In this document: positions 15,903 through 23,655 of the stretch, in pieces
How the letters are laid out: each line of letters starts with the position of its first letter
Numbering within the stretch: the first letter of the stretch is position 1
From: Micrococcaceae bacterium
Lineage (GTDB): Bacteria; Actinomycetota; Actinomycetes; Actinomycetales; Micrococcaceae
Reading direction: 5' to 3'
Assembly (NCBI GenBank): GCA_013393415.1
Contig: JABXHI010000001.1
Span: 123,902 to 187,901, forward strand
DNA: 64,000 nt
Program-made: the position numbers and the translations under genes
Notes under the pieces: generated by a model
Database searches by the model: none
The model's input: the letters and a program-made list of their open reading frames with translations, nothing else
Told to the model about the DNA's origin: nothing

Positions 15903-16406
15903 TCACTCTTCCAATCCGAGGTCTTCGTCTAAAGCGTCGAGTTCGGCTTGGAGCTTGGCGCGACGGTCGATCTTAGCTTGGCGTTCGGCATCTGCTTTGA
16001 CCTGGTTTTGGTCGGCTTTGATGTTCAGCACCTGGTGGACGTGCTCAAATACCTCACCGTGGTCCTGATCGAGTCTGGCCAGATCGATGACGGCTGAGGT
16101 GGTCACCACCATGTACTGTGCATCATCGGGGTCTTGGACGGCGTTGAGTATTCCTTTGCGTTCTCCATAGAGTCCGACCGCGGTTGTGCGGATGGCCGGG
16201 TTGGGGCTGACGGTGAAGTGGTCATATTTCACTTCGCCGAGGATGTTCATGACGGTCTGATCGTCAATGTCGTCAACCTGACCGTTGTTCTCGGGGATCA
16301 CCATGATCGCAGTGGAGTCGTCGTAGCCGCCATAGGCGGATTCGATGATATCTCCGATGCCTTCAAAGTTCACGTTGTTGGCTGCGTAAAATTCTTGAGC
16401 CTGCAT
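15903..16406 (-). CDS. Paralogue family member 2, 167 aa
   Basis: It shares the family core (DAQYMVVTTSAVIDLARLD) and the upstream NPAIRTTAVGLYGERKG segment with its neighbours. The C-terminal 50 residues form a charged, probable coiled coil (KADAERQAKIDRRAKLQAELDALDEDLG). The start at 16406 is the first ATG after the leadered promoter at 16446-16463; GAGG lies 11 bases upstream, a weak site. The ORF extends upstream to 16652 only by chance, through the promoter and a different small gene. Function is unknown. Confidence 0.6.
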   Translation of the reverse strand: MQAQEFYAANNVNFEGIGDIIESAYGGYDDSTAIMVIPENNGQVDDIDDQTVMNILGEVKYDHFTVSPNPAIRTTAVGLYGERKGILNAVQDPDDAQYMVVTTSAVIDLARLDQDHGEVFEHVHQVLNIKADQNQVKADAERQAKIDRRAKLQAELDALDEDLGLEE

Positions 16407-16445
16407 GGTGGTGGAATCCTCAAAAGTGGGGGTCTGTTTGCGTTC

Positions 16446-16463
16446 TACTTTCACCGTGTCCGG
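16446..16463 (-). promoter_or_regulatory. CCGGACAC element, leadered class
   Basis: CCGGACAC at 16456-16463, predicted +1 A at 16446. It overlaps the stop region of the small gene upstream. Confidence 0.55.
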
Positions 16464-16467
16464 CATG

Positions 16468-16668
16468 TCAGGGCTTGAATTGCTTGACACTCTGCTTTTC
16501 GACTCTGACCTGTCCAGCGTCCATGGTGACAAGGTTTTGCAGTGCAGTATGGGTCTTTTCCTTGGCTTCTTCGGCATCGTCGCGAGCACATAAAACGTAC
16601 CGCTGGCGCTCCATTGGAAGCCGTGCATCGTTCTTTCAGACATAGAATTCATTCTCGTTTCCAGCCAT
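16468..16668 (-). pseudogene. Small gene interrupted by an in-frame TGA
   Basis: An ATG at 16668 with a good AAGGTG site opens a frame that meets TGA at codon 11 (MAGNENEFYV, stop) and then stays open for another 55 codons to 16468. That part includes MERQRYVLCARDDAEEAKEKT, starting at an internal ATG at 16614. The downstream piece reads like real protein (acidic helix, balanced composition). Either one ancestral protein of 66 residues acquired a nonsense mutation or translation restarts at 16614. It is coupled to the gene ending at 16679. Confidence 0.4.
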
Positions 16669-16678
16669 GATATTCACC

Positions 16679-17071
16679 TTACCGACGTGCATTTTCGATG
16701 TTTGGATAGAGCACTCTTGGGTCCGATGAAGGCTCCATGCTCAGCGCTTCGGCGATTGCTGACAAGGGCCATTGCTCACCTCGTGCTGCCGATGCCACGG
16801 CTCCAACCTGATGTGCGATATTGTCTTGCACAGCCTTGGCAAGTCTGGTGGCGACTAGGGTTTCAGGCACCTCAAATATTACTTTTTTCGGCTCAACCGG
16901 ATCGGTGTCGAGAAGTTCGGTTAGGGCTTGTTCAACCCCTTTGAGGAGGTCTTTGGCGATACGTTGTGCAAGCTGCTGCACATGGTCTTGTGAGGCTTCG
17001 TCCTGTAGCCATGCGCGCATAACCTTGGGATTTCGTCTAGCCCGAAGGCGTGGTTTTTGGTTTTCAGACAT
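16679..17071 (-). CDS. Hypothetical protein, 130 aa
   Basis: The N-terminus is very basic (RLRARRNPKVMRAW), followed by a predicted helical region with heptad spacing (VQQLAQRIAKDLLKGVEQALTEL) and a second helical segment. The start has AAGGGAC nearby. No domain is recognised. The basic tail followed by helices would suit a small nucleic-acid-binding or adaptor protein, but nothing more specific is visible. It is followed within 20 bases by the interrupted small gene. Confidence 0.55.
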   Translation of the reverse strand: MSENQKPRLRARRNPKVMRAWLQDEASQDHVQQLAQRIAKDLLKGVEQALTELLDTDPVEPKKVIFEVPETLVATRLAKAVQDNIAHQVGAVASAARGEQWPLSAIAEALSMEPSSDPRVLYPNIENARR

Positions 17072-17119
17072 CGCTGTCCCTTATCGATCTGGTGATGGCT
17101 TCCCGCAGATTATGATTGC

Positions 17120-17596
17120 CTACCGGCTGGTCGCTTCGTCCCAGATTTCCTGCTGCTCGGCGATGTCTTCGTCAATCAGCGACCGCTGAGCTTCGAGGTT
17201 TTTCAATCTGGGAAACGAAAGCACCTGATCCACCAGACCGTGCACCGTATCGGTGACATACTCGCTCTCCAAATCCACGACGATCTGCTGGGTGACGACG
17301 ATGTAGCGTGCTTCGTCAACGTCTTCCGTGACGTTATCTAATGGTTCTAAGCCCTTGCGTCCGTCTGCATATAGGTGGGCGACGGTTGTTTGGGTAGCGG
17401 CATCGGTGGAGCGCTTATCGTCGATCTCATCGAAGAGGCGCTGTGCTGCGGGTTTGGGCACCTGTTCCAGCTGGCCTTTGTCTTCAACGGTCAACAGCGG
17501 CATATCGTTGACGCTAGCGGCACCCTTGTCTGAGGCCTGATCTAACAGCTCGGAAACGTCGCGGTCGGTGATGTGCATGGTCGGTGTGGTGGCCAC
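17120..17596 (-). CDS. Paralogue family member 3, 158 aa
   Basis: The core EARYIVVTQQIVVDLESEYV matches the two related genes at 15133 and 15903, and the charged C-terminal helix (KNLEAQRSLIDEDIAEQQEIW) is in the same place. The start is GTG at 17596 behind CAGGAG. Its leadered promoter is at 17628-17645. Three tandem relatives, each with its own leadered promoter, suggest duplication of a whole promoter-gene unit rather than of the coding sequence alone. Confidence 0.6.
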   Translation of the reverse strand: MATTPTMHITDRDVSELLDQASDKGAASVNDMPLLTVEDKGQLEQVPKPAAQRLFDEIDDKRSTDAATQTTVAHLYADGRKGLEPLDNVTEDVDEARYIVVTQQIVVDLESEYVTDTVHGLVDQVLSFPRLKNLEAQRSLIDEDIAEQQEIWDEATSR

Positions 17597-17627
17597 AGTA
17601 TTCTCCTGAAATTCGATAAAAGTGTTC

Positions 17628-17645
17628 TGTTCTCACCGTGTCCGG
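17628..17645 (-). promoter_or_regulatory. CCGGACAC element, leadered class
   Basis: CCGGACAC at 17638-17645, predicted +1 A at 17628, leader of 32 bases with CAGGAG before a GTG start. Confidence 0.6.
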
Positions 17646-17654
17646 CATCTTCAA

Positions 17655-18140
17655 CTATTTGTCGCGGCGGCGATACCATTCGGTGACGACTTCGGCGCGT
17701 GTTGGTGCCCGACCTTTGGCCGAGGCGAGGTCGTGTCCGAGGTTATCCAGGGCGCTACCGCGGGTGACTACGCTCTTTGGCTTAGAGACTGTCATGCCGT
17801 GCTTACGCTGCACATCTGGCACTTCGTTGCGGACCTCTTCAAGCACCGCTAGTTCTAGCGAGCCGACGTACTGGACTTTGGCCGGATGATTCTGGCAGTC
17901 GGTGACGATTCTGATGACCATCTTGCGGACAGCGTGGTCAATGGTGTCATCCTGAAGACAGTTGCTGTGCTCTAGTCGAGCTTTCCGAGCGACTGAGTTG
18001 ATCCATGGCGAGAAGACTTCAAACCAAGCATCGGTCGCTTCGGGTTGCAGTTCTTTGTCGAGTTCGGTGAGGTCGCGGAGGCCAGTGAGGGGGTCGAAAT
18101 GGTCGAAGGTCTGATTGTGGGGTCTGTTGTGATTGGTCAT
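17655..18140 (-). CDS. Possible sigma-70-like (region 2) protein, 161 aa
   Basis: Not confidently assigned. Residues 38-105 follow the helix pattern of sigma region 2: WFEVFSPWINSVARKA, then DDTIDHAVRKMVIRIV, then VQYVGSLELAVLEEVRNEV, as in sigma factors where an Asp-rich helix is followed by a helix ending in LDExR. After this, a KGRAPTRAEVVTEW segment resembles the GRxPTxxE turn of region 3. Region 4 is absent. A sigma lacking region 4 would read only one promoter block, which fits the single-block CCGGACAC element. The start is nine bases from one such element. Confidence 0.35.
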   Translation of the reverse strand: MTNHNRPHNQTFDHFDPLTGLRDLTELDKELQPEATDAWFEVFSPWINSVARKARLEHSNCLQDDTIDHAVRKMVIRIVTDCQNHPAKVQYVGSLELAVLEEVRNEVPDVQRKHGMTVSKPKSVVTRGSALDNLGHDLASAKGRAPTRAEVVTEWYRRRDK

Positions 18141-18157
18141 ATTGGAACAGTGTCCGG
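18140..18157 (-). promoter_or_regulatory. CCGGACAC element, leaderless class
   Basis: CCGGACAC at 18150-18157, nine bases (TGTTCCAAT), ATG at 18140. Confidence 0.6.
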
Positions 18158-18229
18158 CGTATAGGTTGCTGGGGATATGCCAAAAATGCGGAGAATTCTT
18201 TACACGTTGCGATGACGTGTCAAAACGGT

Positions 18230-18670
18230 TTACACGTCACCGATGGCCAAATACAGTTCGATCACATTATCTGGCGTATCTTCGACTTCGGGCTGTTCCA
18301 TGCGCTGAGCGTCGGCTGCCCCTTGGTGGTAGGCGCGTGCCCATGATGCCCCGGCACGAAATGCCATGCGTAGGCCGACTAGGTGGCCCTCGGTGATATT
18401 TGGGGTCGCGACAAAATAGTGGGCGGTGGCTTCTTGGGATGCCTCATCGTTGAACATGGCCAAAGGGAAGTTGCTGGTGACCTTGATCTGCATCATTTGC
18501 GATGACCAGTTTGCGCCGTTTTCAAAAGCTGTTCTCAGTTGTAGTGCGCGACGATTACTTTTCGCCATCGTTTTGGCATTGGGGTTGGAGGCATCGAGCA
18601 CGACGGTCTCGGTAGGGTATCGTTCGGCAGCCTCTTGCACGGTGGTCTGGCGAAACATCATTTTGTTCAT
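18230..18670 (-). CDS. Hypothetical protein with two AFxxGAxW repeats, 146 aa
   Basis: Two internal repeats stand out: LRTAFENGANWSSQMMQ and LRMAFRAGASWARAYHQ, each preceded by a polar segment, which suggests an internal duplication. The C-terminus is acidic. No known domain, signal peptide or membrane helix is visible. The start is nine bases from CCGGACAC, with no Shine-Dalgarno sequence. Confidence 0.6.
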   Translation of the reverse strand: MNKMMFRQTTVQEAAERYPTETVVLDASNPNAKTMAKSNRRALQLRTAFENGANWSSQMMQIKVTSNFPLAMFNDEASQEATAHYFVATPNITEGHLVGLRMAFRAGASWARAYHQGAADAQRMEQPEVEDTPDNVIELYLAIGDV

Positions 18671-18687
18671 ACCTTGTCAGTGTCCGG
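18670..18687 (-). promoter_or_regulatory. CCGGACAC element, leaderless class
   Basis: CCGGACAC at 18680-18687, nine bases (TGACAAGGT), ATG at 18670. A GGGGGACACCACT arm lies upstream, inverted relative to the other copies. Confidence 0.6.
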
Positions 18688-18698
18688 CATAGCTTTGC

Positions 18699-18941
18699 TC
18701 AGCAGTGGTGTCCCCCTCCAAGTAGCCTCAGTCTGCCTCGCAGTGCCGACACAACGCGCATCAACCGATCCCTTACCAATGGTTGATAAATCCAGTGCTT
18801 CTGGCCGCTTGGGAAATACTGCACAATTTGCCCACCGATGAGATGCACGTCGATTCCTAGATCATTGTCAAACTGGTAGATGCGCACGATCAAATCGCCG
18901 TAGTCGGCTCGGGCGCGGCAGATCAGGGCGTGCGCTGTCAT
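18699..18941 (-). CDS. Hypothetical protein, 80 aa
   Basis: A small protein with a strand-rich middle (DLIVRIYQFDNDLGIDVHLIGG) and a basic C-terminal helix (RVVSALRGRLRLLGGG). It is the last gene of a four-gene operon starting at 20011 and overlaps the preceding stop as ATGA. No family is recognised. Confidence 0.5.
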   Translation of the reverse strand: MTAHALICRARADYGDLIVRIYQFDNDLGIDVHLIGGQIVQYFPSGQKHWIYQPLVRDRLMRVVSALRGRLRLLGGGHHC

Positions 18942-19210
18942 GGAAGCCGTTGCAACAACATGAAGATCACATTGAACAAGCCGGCCATGTTCAACACGAA
19001 CCCCAGGACCATCACAAACTTCCGCACAAGCAGGCGTTCTTGGGCCTTCTCCTCAGCCACAGGATCACCAATGTCGTCCAGGGTGATGCCTACGGGTCGT
19101 GCCACGTTGAGGTAAGCGGTGCAGCAGAGCATGATGAAGCCAATGGCAGCGATGATGGCCATGGTTGGGATAGTCATGACGTATGTGTCCATGAAGTCGT
19201 CAAAGGTCAT
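18938..19210 (-). CDS. Two-TM membrane protein, 90 aa (paralogue of next)
   Basis: The opening MTFDDFMDTYVMTIPTM is followed by a hydrophobic helix, then NVARPVGITLDDI, a charged segment and a second helix near residues 65-85. The same order occurs in the upstream neighbour (DTYLMTLPTM, NVTQPISLSLEEL), so the two arose by tandem duplication. It is probably an inner-membrane protein; function is unknown. Confidence 0.6.
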   Translation of the reverse strand: MTFDDFMDTYVMTIPTMAIIAAIGFIMLCCTAYLNVARPVGITLDDIGDPVAEEKAQERLLVRKFVMVLGFVLNMAGLFNVIFMLLQRLP

Positions 19211-19235
19211 TGAATCTCCAAACAGCGTTCTAAAG

Positions 19236-19607
19236 CTACTGTCTTCGCGTCGTCAAGAAGATGAACGCAAAGAGGCCCACTGCAACGGCGACAACGGTAA
19301 GTAGTGCGCTTGCGGCCATTTGACCGCCAAACTCGTCTTGTGACGACTCCATTTGCACAAAGATGATGCCGATGGTCGCTCCAATGGCAAGCAACGCGCC
19401 AATGATCATCGTCAGCCGACGGTTTGACATCGCACTTTCTGCCATCTGGTGAGCCTCGGGATTATCAAGCTCTTCCAATGAGAGGCTGATGGGTTGTGTC
19501 ACATTCAGATACACCCCGCGAATGATCAGCGTAAGCCCAATCGCTGCTACGACAAGCATGGTAGGCAAGGTCATCAAATAGGTGTCTGCAAGGTTCCCGA
19601 TGTTCAT
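19236..19607 (-). CDS. Three-TM membrane protein, 123 aa (paralogue of previous)
   Basis: It shares the N-terminal DTYLMTLPTM helix and the YLNVTQPISLSLEEL segment with the 90-residue neighbour, then has two further hydrophobic stretches, so it is the longer copy. The start overlaps the stop of the 19604 gene by four bases. A 25-base gap separates it from its paralogue. Confidence 0.6.
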   Translation of the reverse strand: MNIGNLADTYLMTLPTMLVVAAIGLTLIIRGVYLNVTQPISLSLEELDNPEAHQMAESAMSNRRLTMIIGALLAIGATIGIIFVQMESSQDEFGGQMAASALLTVVAVAVGLFAFIFLTTRRQ

Positions 19608-20011
19608 ATCGTACTCGCCATGTTCTTAGTGTCCTCAAATTCCAACCCTGCAACCTCAGCTTCGGTTTTGGCATCGGCCAGCGCCTCAATGAGCTGTTCT
19701 ATGTCTTCGATGTCAAAGGGCATCGCGCCGTAGCCAGGTATGGTCAGCGTGACGGTATTTGCCGACCAGCCGACGTTGATGGTGTCGCCTTCGCGATCTT
19801 CTACCGCCCATGGGAATGGCGAGTCCATCAGGGTGATGTCGCCAACGATGTTCTCGGGATAGACTTTCATCCCGTTTTTCAACACAATGTGGTCCTCGTG
19901 AACAGCTGTGACGCGACGGTTCTTCCAGTAGCGGCCTGTGATGCCTTCCATGGTGTGGAAGTAGCCGATGGTGTCGCCGGGACGGACGTTTGTGTAAGCA
20001 ATAGTTGTCAT
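19604..20011 (-). CDS. Hypothetical protein, 135 aa
   Basis: The first gene of a four-gene operon. The N-terminal 60 residues are strand-rich, with a beta-barrel look (GDTIGYFHTMEGITGRYW, RVTAVHEDHIVLKNGMKV) that recalls small barrel domains, although no family is certain. The C-terminal third is a helical acidic segment (DIEDIEQLIEALADAKTEAE). The start is nine bases from CCGGACAC. The later operon genes are small membrane proteins. Confidence 0.6.
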   Translation of the reverse strand: MTTIAYTNVRPGDTIGYFHTMEGITGRYWKNRRVTAVHEDHIVLKNGMKVYPENIVGDITLMDSPFPWAVEDREGDTINVGWSANTVTLTIPGYGAMPFDIEDIEQLIEALADAKTEAEVAGLEFEDTKNMASTI

Positions 20012-20028
20012 GTCTGTGCAGTGTCCGG
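20011..20028 (-). promoter_or_regulatory. CCGGACAC element, leaderless class
   Basis: CCGGACAC at 20021-20028, nine bases (TGCACAGAC), ATG at 20011. It lies directly downstream of a strong terminator hairpin. Confidence 0.6.
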
Positions 20029-20033
20029 CACAA

Positions 20034-20076
20034 CAAAAGCGCCAGGTGGATCATCGGTGTCCAACCTGGCGCTTTT
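20034..20076. terminator. Strong terminator hairpin
   Basis: Near-perfect arms AAAAGCGCCAGG and CCTGGCGCTTTT, so it could work in both directions. It follows orn and separates it from the next minus-strand promoter. Confidence 0.75.
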
Positions 20077-20127
20077 GCTCACATACCTTCGGAAAGCTCA
20101 CACTGCGTAGCCGTTCCGTTGCCCAGG

Positions 20128-20703
20128 TTAGCCGGCCTGGGGCACAAATGCACGGTTGATGGAATCGCGGACGTGCTTGGCTACAGCGATGGATCGTCGC
20201 AGGTCAGACACGGCTCGGTGATCGGATGGCATGGTGTCGTCGGGGTTGATGCTGTCCAACTGTGTACACCGGGTGATGAACTGGTCGATGCTGGTCACAT
20301 CAATGCTGCGGTAGTGGAATGCGGCGAAAAGCATCGGCGCGTGGTGCTTCAGCCAGTTGCGGTCAAAGGTGATCGAGTTGCCGGCCAACAGCGGCTTGTC
20401 TTCGGTGCCACAGTGGGTTTGAAGGTATTGCACGGCTTGACGTTCGACCTCGAACAGTGGGCTGCCCTGGCTACTTTCGATAGCGCTAATCAGACCGTTT
20501 TTGGTGTGCATGTTGACAACAAAGTCACCCATGTCATCTTTCCATGCGGAGTCTTCGGGTTGGACGACCATGGAGAAGGGTTCAGCGACCTCGTTGAGAT
20601 CGCTATCGGTGATGACGATGGCGACTTCCAGCAAAGAGCCGGTGAGCTCATCGAGTCCGGTGGTTTCTGTATCGAGCCAGGCGATGCGGTTCGGGTGGGA
20701 CAT
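20128..20703 (-). CDS. orn: Oligoribonuclease (DEDDh 3'-5' exonuclease)
   Basis: A 191-residue DEDDh exonuclease that degrades very short RNA to mononucleotides. Family signatures in order: LDTETTGLD (first Asp/Glu pair), MHTKNGL, LLAGNSITFDRNWLKHHAP (Asp), FHYRSIDVTSI and DHRAVSDLRRSI (His/Asp). All catalytic residues are present. The length is slightly above the usual 180. The start is at 20703 behind CAAGGAG, with a leadered promoter. Orn is normally chromosomal, so a copy here suggests use in element DNA or RNA turnover or capture from a host. Confidence 0.85.
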   Translation of the reverse strand: MSHPNRIAWLDTETTGLDELTGSLLEVAIVITDSDLNEVAEPFSMVVQPEDSAWKDDMGDFVVNMHTKNGLISAIESSQGSPLFEVERQAVQYLQTHCGTEDKPLLAGNSITFDRNWLKHHAPMLFAAFHYRSIDVTSIDQFITRCTQLDSINPDDTMPSDHRAVSDLRRSIAVAKHVRDSINRAFVPQAG

Positions 20704-20742
20704 TGTGCTGCTCCTTGGATTGTAGATGGTGCAATGTAGCCT

Positions 20743-20760
20743 TGCGTCTACAGTGTCCGG
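20743..20760 (-). promoter_or_regulatory. CCGGACAC element, leadered class (orn)
   Basis: CCGGACAC at 20753-20760, predicted +1 A at 20743, leader of 40 bases with CAAGGAG. Confidence 0.6.
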
Positions 20761-20767
20761 CGCAGTT

Positions 20768-21100
20768 TCAGTTCAACACGGTGATGCGTGCAGATTTCTC
20801 GGGATCAAAGATCGCATTCTCGGCGTGCGCGACCAGCTGAGCGTAGTGATACGCCTCTTGGGTTTGGCTGGCTTCAAAGATTTCTTTGGCTCCCGAGTAG
20901 TGCTTGGTGGTCCAGGCTTCGACTACAACTTCGCCGTCAAAGGTGGCCACGACGTAGTGCGGGTCGTGCTCTATTTCGACGAGCCTGCTCACATCACTGT
21001 TTTTGGGCTTCACTAGCCGACCGCCGTCGCGGTAAATATCGGTGGTCTCGCCGATCTCGGGTTCAATAATCCTGTACTTTGGCTGCATAATTCTGGTCAT
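20768..21100 (-). CDS. Hypothetical protein, 110 aa
   Basis: An acidic small protein with strand-like segments (HYVVATFDGEVVVEAW) and a C-terminal helical part (QEAYHYAQLVAHAENA). No domain recognised. The start is nine bases from CCGGACAC. The next promoter (orn) lies just after the stop, so it is transcribed alone. Confidence 0.6.
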   Translation of the reverse strand: MTRIMQPKYRIIEPEIGETTDIYRDGGRLVKPKNSDVSRLVEIEHDPHYVVATFDGEVVVEAWTTKHYSGAKEIFEASQTQEAYHYAQLVAHAENAIFDPEKSARITVLN

Positions 21101-21117
21101 AATCAGTCAGTGTCCGG
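21100..21117 (-). promoter_or_regulatory. CCGGACAC element, leaderless class
   Basis: CCGGACAC at 21110-21117, nine bases (TGACTGATT), ATG at 21100. Confidence 0.6.
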
Positions 21118-21171
21118 CATCAGGTTAGCCGTTTCGGGAGCTGAGTAATCTGGCGCCACGCTGCACCCTGA

Positions 21172-21630
21172 CTAACTCTTCTTGGTTCCCATCACGTCAA
21201 CGATGGATAACGACACGTTGGACATGACGGTGTGCGCTGCGATGGTCGGGTAATCAATACCGCGTTTCATCAGTTCGGCGATGGTCTCGTCGCGCTCTTG
21301 TATGGCTAGCATCAGGTTGGTCTGGGCGATGCCAATATCGCTCACCGCACCGGTGAGACGACGTAGGAGCCGAGCATCCTTCTTCTGCTGGCGTTTCGAC
21401 TTTTCGGGCTTCTGCTCGACACGCTGTGCATCGCGTTCCGCCAACAAGTAGTCGAGGGTTTTCAGATCATCGTAAAGGGCTAGCTCTTCGGCGTTAAGCT
21501 CGAAGTTCTCGCCACGTTCACGGAAGCGCTGGACATCGCCAACCTGGTCGAGGATAGCTTGGCGCTCTGCGATGCCTTCTTCCACGGTCATTACGCGCAT
21601 GGATGCTGGGGTTCCTGGTTTGTATGTCAT
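21172..21630 (-). CDS. Hypothetical helical protein, 152 aa
   Basis: Predicted almost entirely helical, with a strongly basic stretch near residue 75 (QKPEKSKRQQKKDARLLRRL) between two acidic helices; coiled-coil heptads are plausible. The basic patch could touch nucleic acid. No family is recognised. The start is nine bases from CCGGACAC. Confidence 0.6.
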   Translation of the reverse strand: MTYKPGTPASMRVMTVEEGIAERQAILDQVGDVQRFRERGENFELNAEELALYDDLKTLDYLLAERDAQRVEQKPEKSKRQQKKDARLLRRLTGAVSDIGIAQTNLMLAIQERDETIAELMKRGIDYPTIAAHTVMSNVSLSIVDVMGTKKS

Positions 21631-21647
21631 GCATCATCAGTGTCCGG
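21630..21647 (-). promoter_or_regulatory. CCGGACAC element, leaderless class
   Basis: CCGGACAC at 21640-21647, nine bases (TGATGATGC), ATG at 21630. Confidence 0.6.
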
Positions 21648-21654
21648 CAAACGA

Positions 21655-21999
21655 TCAACCATCGGCGCACTTTTCATCGAATTCGGGTAGTCGGACAGCC
21701 GCGGAACCCTGCGCATGATAACCGTCTTCGGAGAAGTACATGATGGCATAGTCATCGGCACAGACTAGCGATGCGTTGACGATCCCACCGTGGCTTGGCA
21801 GCGGAGTGGAACTCATGTCGATACCAAGTGATTCTTCAATATTTTTGGCACGTTGTTCGGCTTGTTCAGCTTCGCGTCGCTGCTCTGCTGGTTCATTGTT
21901 CTCCCGCACAGATTCGTTGGCCGCATCGATGGCTTCACAGCCGGTCAGTGCAAGCAGAGATATGGCGGTGAGCGTGATTATTTTGGTGAGTTTACGCAT
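21655..21999 (-). CDS. Lipoprotein, 114 aa
   Basis: A signal peptide MRKLTKIITLTAISLL ends in a lipobox (LALTGC), so the mature protein should be lipid-anchored outside the membrane. A Glu/Gln-rich helix follows (AEQRREAEQAEQRAKN), then a small domain with two cysteines (SLVCADDYAIM and DEKCADG) that may pair. The start at 21999 is chosen for the signal peptide; upstream in-frame codons belong to the overlapping neighbour. It is coupled to the gene ending at 22007. Confidence 0.7.
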   Translation of the reverse strand: MRKLTKIITLTAISLLALTGCEAIDAANESVRENNEPAEQRREAEQAEQRAKNIEESLGIDMSSTPLPSHGGIVNASLVCADDYAIMYFSEDGYHAQGSAAVRLPEFDEKCADG

Positions 22000-22006
22000 C
22001 GTCCCG

Positions 22007-22540
22007 CTACCCCTCCTCGATTTGTTTTGCATGGCGTGAGGTCTGGGCAATGAAGCCCCGTTGTGCAGCGCGATAACCATCCCACCATTCACTGTCATCG
22101 TTCACGGCGTTGCCATCGACACCGAGGGAGTCGGCGTATCGTCTGATTTCTGTAGCACCACCGCTTTGTGCTGAGGCCTTCATCTCGGCGTTGTACCAGC
22201 GATAGAATTGCTCCTTGGCAACCTGTGTCTCTACGCCAACTCCAGCAGCTGATGTGACGAAGTCCTGGCATATCTCTTGGGTCGTAGGCGTGTATGGCTC
22301 GACCTTTATCTCACCCCAGTGCAGAACTTCTGCCGGCAGATCGCTTGGACCAAAAGGCGGAGTGGTGTGCGGGGCGAACCCGGTTGCGATCAGGGTGCCG
22401 TCATGCATCCGCCATGTTGCACCGTAGTGATCAAGGATCGTGGTGCCTTCGGGGAGTTCGTGTATTTCTTCAAAGTCGTGGATTTCGGAGCTCTCAAAGC
22501 GTACTCGAATTGCAGCGGCTGTCATATCAGGTTCGGTCAT
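22007..22540 (-). CDS. Hypothetical protein, 177 aa
   Basis: The N-terminal half is strand-rich (RVRFESSEIHDFEEIHELPEGTTILDHYG, ATWRMHDGTLIATG) and the C-terminal half helical with EWWDGYRAAQRG near the end. No domain recognised. The start is nine bases from a CCGGACAC element embedded in the last codons of the transporter gene upstream. The lipoprotein gene follows in the same operon. Confidence 0.6.
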   Translation of the reverse strand: MTEPDMTAAAIRVRFESSEIHDFEEIHELPEGTTILDHYGATWRMHDGTLIATGFAPHTTPPFGPSDLPAEVLHWGEIKVEPYTPTTQEICQDFVTSAAGVGVETQVAKEQFYRWYNAEMKASAQSGGATEIRRYADSLGVDGNAVNDDSEWWDGYRAAQRGFIAQTSRHAKQIEEG

Positions 22541-22557
22541 GCTCACACTGTGTCCGG
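22540..22557 (-). promoter_or_regulatory. CCGGACAC element inside the 3' end of the transporter gene
   Basis: CCGGACAC at 22550-22557 encodes part of the last residues (APDTV) of the upstream gene; nine bases later is the ATG at 22540. Confidence 0.6.
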
Positions 22558-23655
22558 CGCATCGTCAGGCATGGGTTTCGTCGTCAAATGCCGCACAAAT
22601 TCGTTAGAAAAGGCCATCAGAGGTACGGCGAAGATCGCGCCCACAATCCCTCCTACAGCAACCCCGGCTGCAACGGCTAGGAATACTGCCAAGGGGTGCA
22701 GTTTGACCGCTCTGCCCATCACCAGAGGCTGCATCACGTTGGATTCGACCTGTTGGACGACGAGCACCACAGCGAGCATCGCTAAGGCGATCCCCCAGCC
22801 ATTCGAGACTAGCGCCAGCAGCACGGCAACTGCCCCGGTGAGTATCGCCCCGACGATGGGGATAAACGAGCCGAGGAATACCAGCACGCCCAACGGCATG
22901 GCCAGTGGGACACCAAGAAGCCAAGCACCCAGACCGATGCCGACGGCATCCACGAATGCCACCAAGATTTGCACTCTGGTGTAAGAACCAAGTGATTTCC
23001 ATCCGGCCTGCCCTCCCCCGCCAACCGGTCTGCGGTACGTTGCGGGAACGAAGCGCAGCATGAACTGCCAAATCTTGGGGCCGTCCTTCAGGAAAAACAC
23101 GGTGGCAAACAATGCGGTGGCGATACCTGCTGCGATATTGGCAGCACCGGAACCAAAACCGATGGCGCCGTTAAGGATGGTGCCGGAGTGGTCCTGCATT
23201 GTGCGACCCAGGTTAGACATCAGGTCATCATAATTTGCAACACCCGGTATCCCCCACTGGTCAAGCTGCGACAACAGTCGTTCGATGCCAGCTTCGACAG
23301 ATGATCGCATGGAGGTGAATCCTGAGGCGAGCTGTTGTCCGGTGAGGATCACTAACCCCACAGCAATACCGACCAATCCCCCGGTGACTAAAAGTGCGGA
23401 GGCGATGGAGGGAAGTTTCATTTTACGTTGTAAGAACTGGTGTCCCGGTGATAGCAAAGTAGACATCATGGCGGCGATGAACAGTGGGATGACCAAGATG
23501 GAGACAAAAGACAGAAGCCAGACTATTACCGCGCCACATCCGATGATCAACAGCAGTCGCCAAGACCACCCAGCAGCTGTGACGACCCCTGGTGGGATGG
23601 CGTTGGACTGAGAGTGGTCCGCGGTGTCACCGTCTGGCAGCGGCTTATGATCCAT
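22543..23655 (-). CDS. PerM / AI-2E family membrane transporter, 370 aa
   Basis: Eight or so hydrophobic helices in the PerM/YhhT (AI-2E transporter) arrangement: two near the N-terminus, a long amphipathic stretch (GFTSMRSSVEAGIERLLSQLDQWG) that is typical of the family's extracytoplasmic helix region, and a C-terminal run with GxFIPIVGAILTGA and the final GxVGAIFAVPLMA. Substrates vary and cannot be inferred. The start overlaps the upstream stop as TAATG, so it is coupled to the frameshifted tagged gene. It has no promoter element of its own. Confidence 0.75.
   Translation of the reverse strand: MDHKPLPDGDTADHSQSNAIPPGVVTAAGWSWRLLLIIGCGAVIVWLLSFVSILVIPLFIAAMMSTLLSPGHQFLQRKMKLPSIASALLVTGGLVGIAVGLVILTGQQLASGFTSMRSSVEAGIERLLSQLDQWGIPGVANYDDLMSNLGRTMQDHSGTILNGAIGFGSGAANIAAGIATALFATVFFLKDGPKIWQFMLRFVPATYRRPVGGGGQAGWKSLGSYTRVQILVAFVDAVGIGLGAWLLGVPLAMPLGVLVFLGSFIPIVGAILTGAVAVLLALVSNGWGIALAMLAVVLVVQQVESNVMQPLVMGRAVKLHPLAVFLAVAAGVAVGGIVGAIFAVPLMAFSNEFVRHLTTKPMPDDAPDTV

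Noticed and set aside
20005..20739. Plus-strand ORF of 244 codons over orn
   Set aside because: It covers the terminator hairpin, promoter elements and orn on the other strand; it is a frame shadow.
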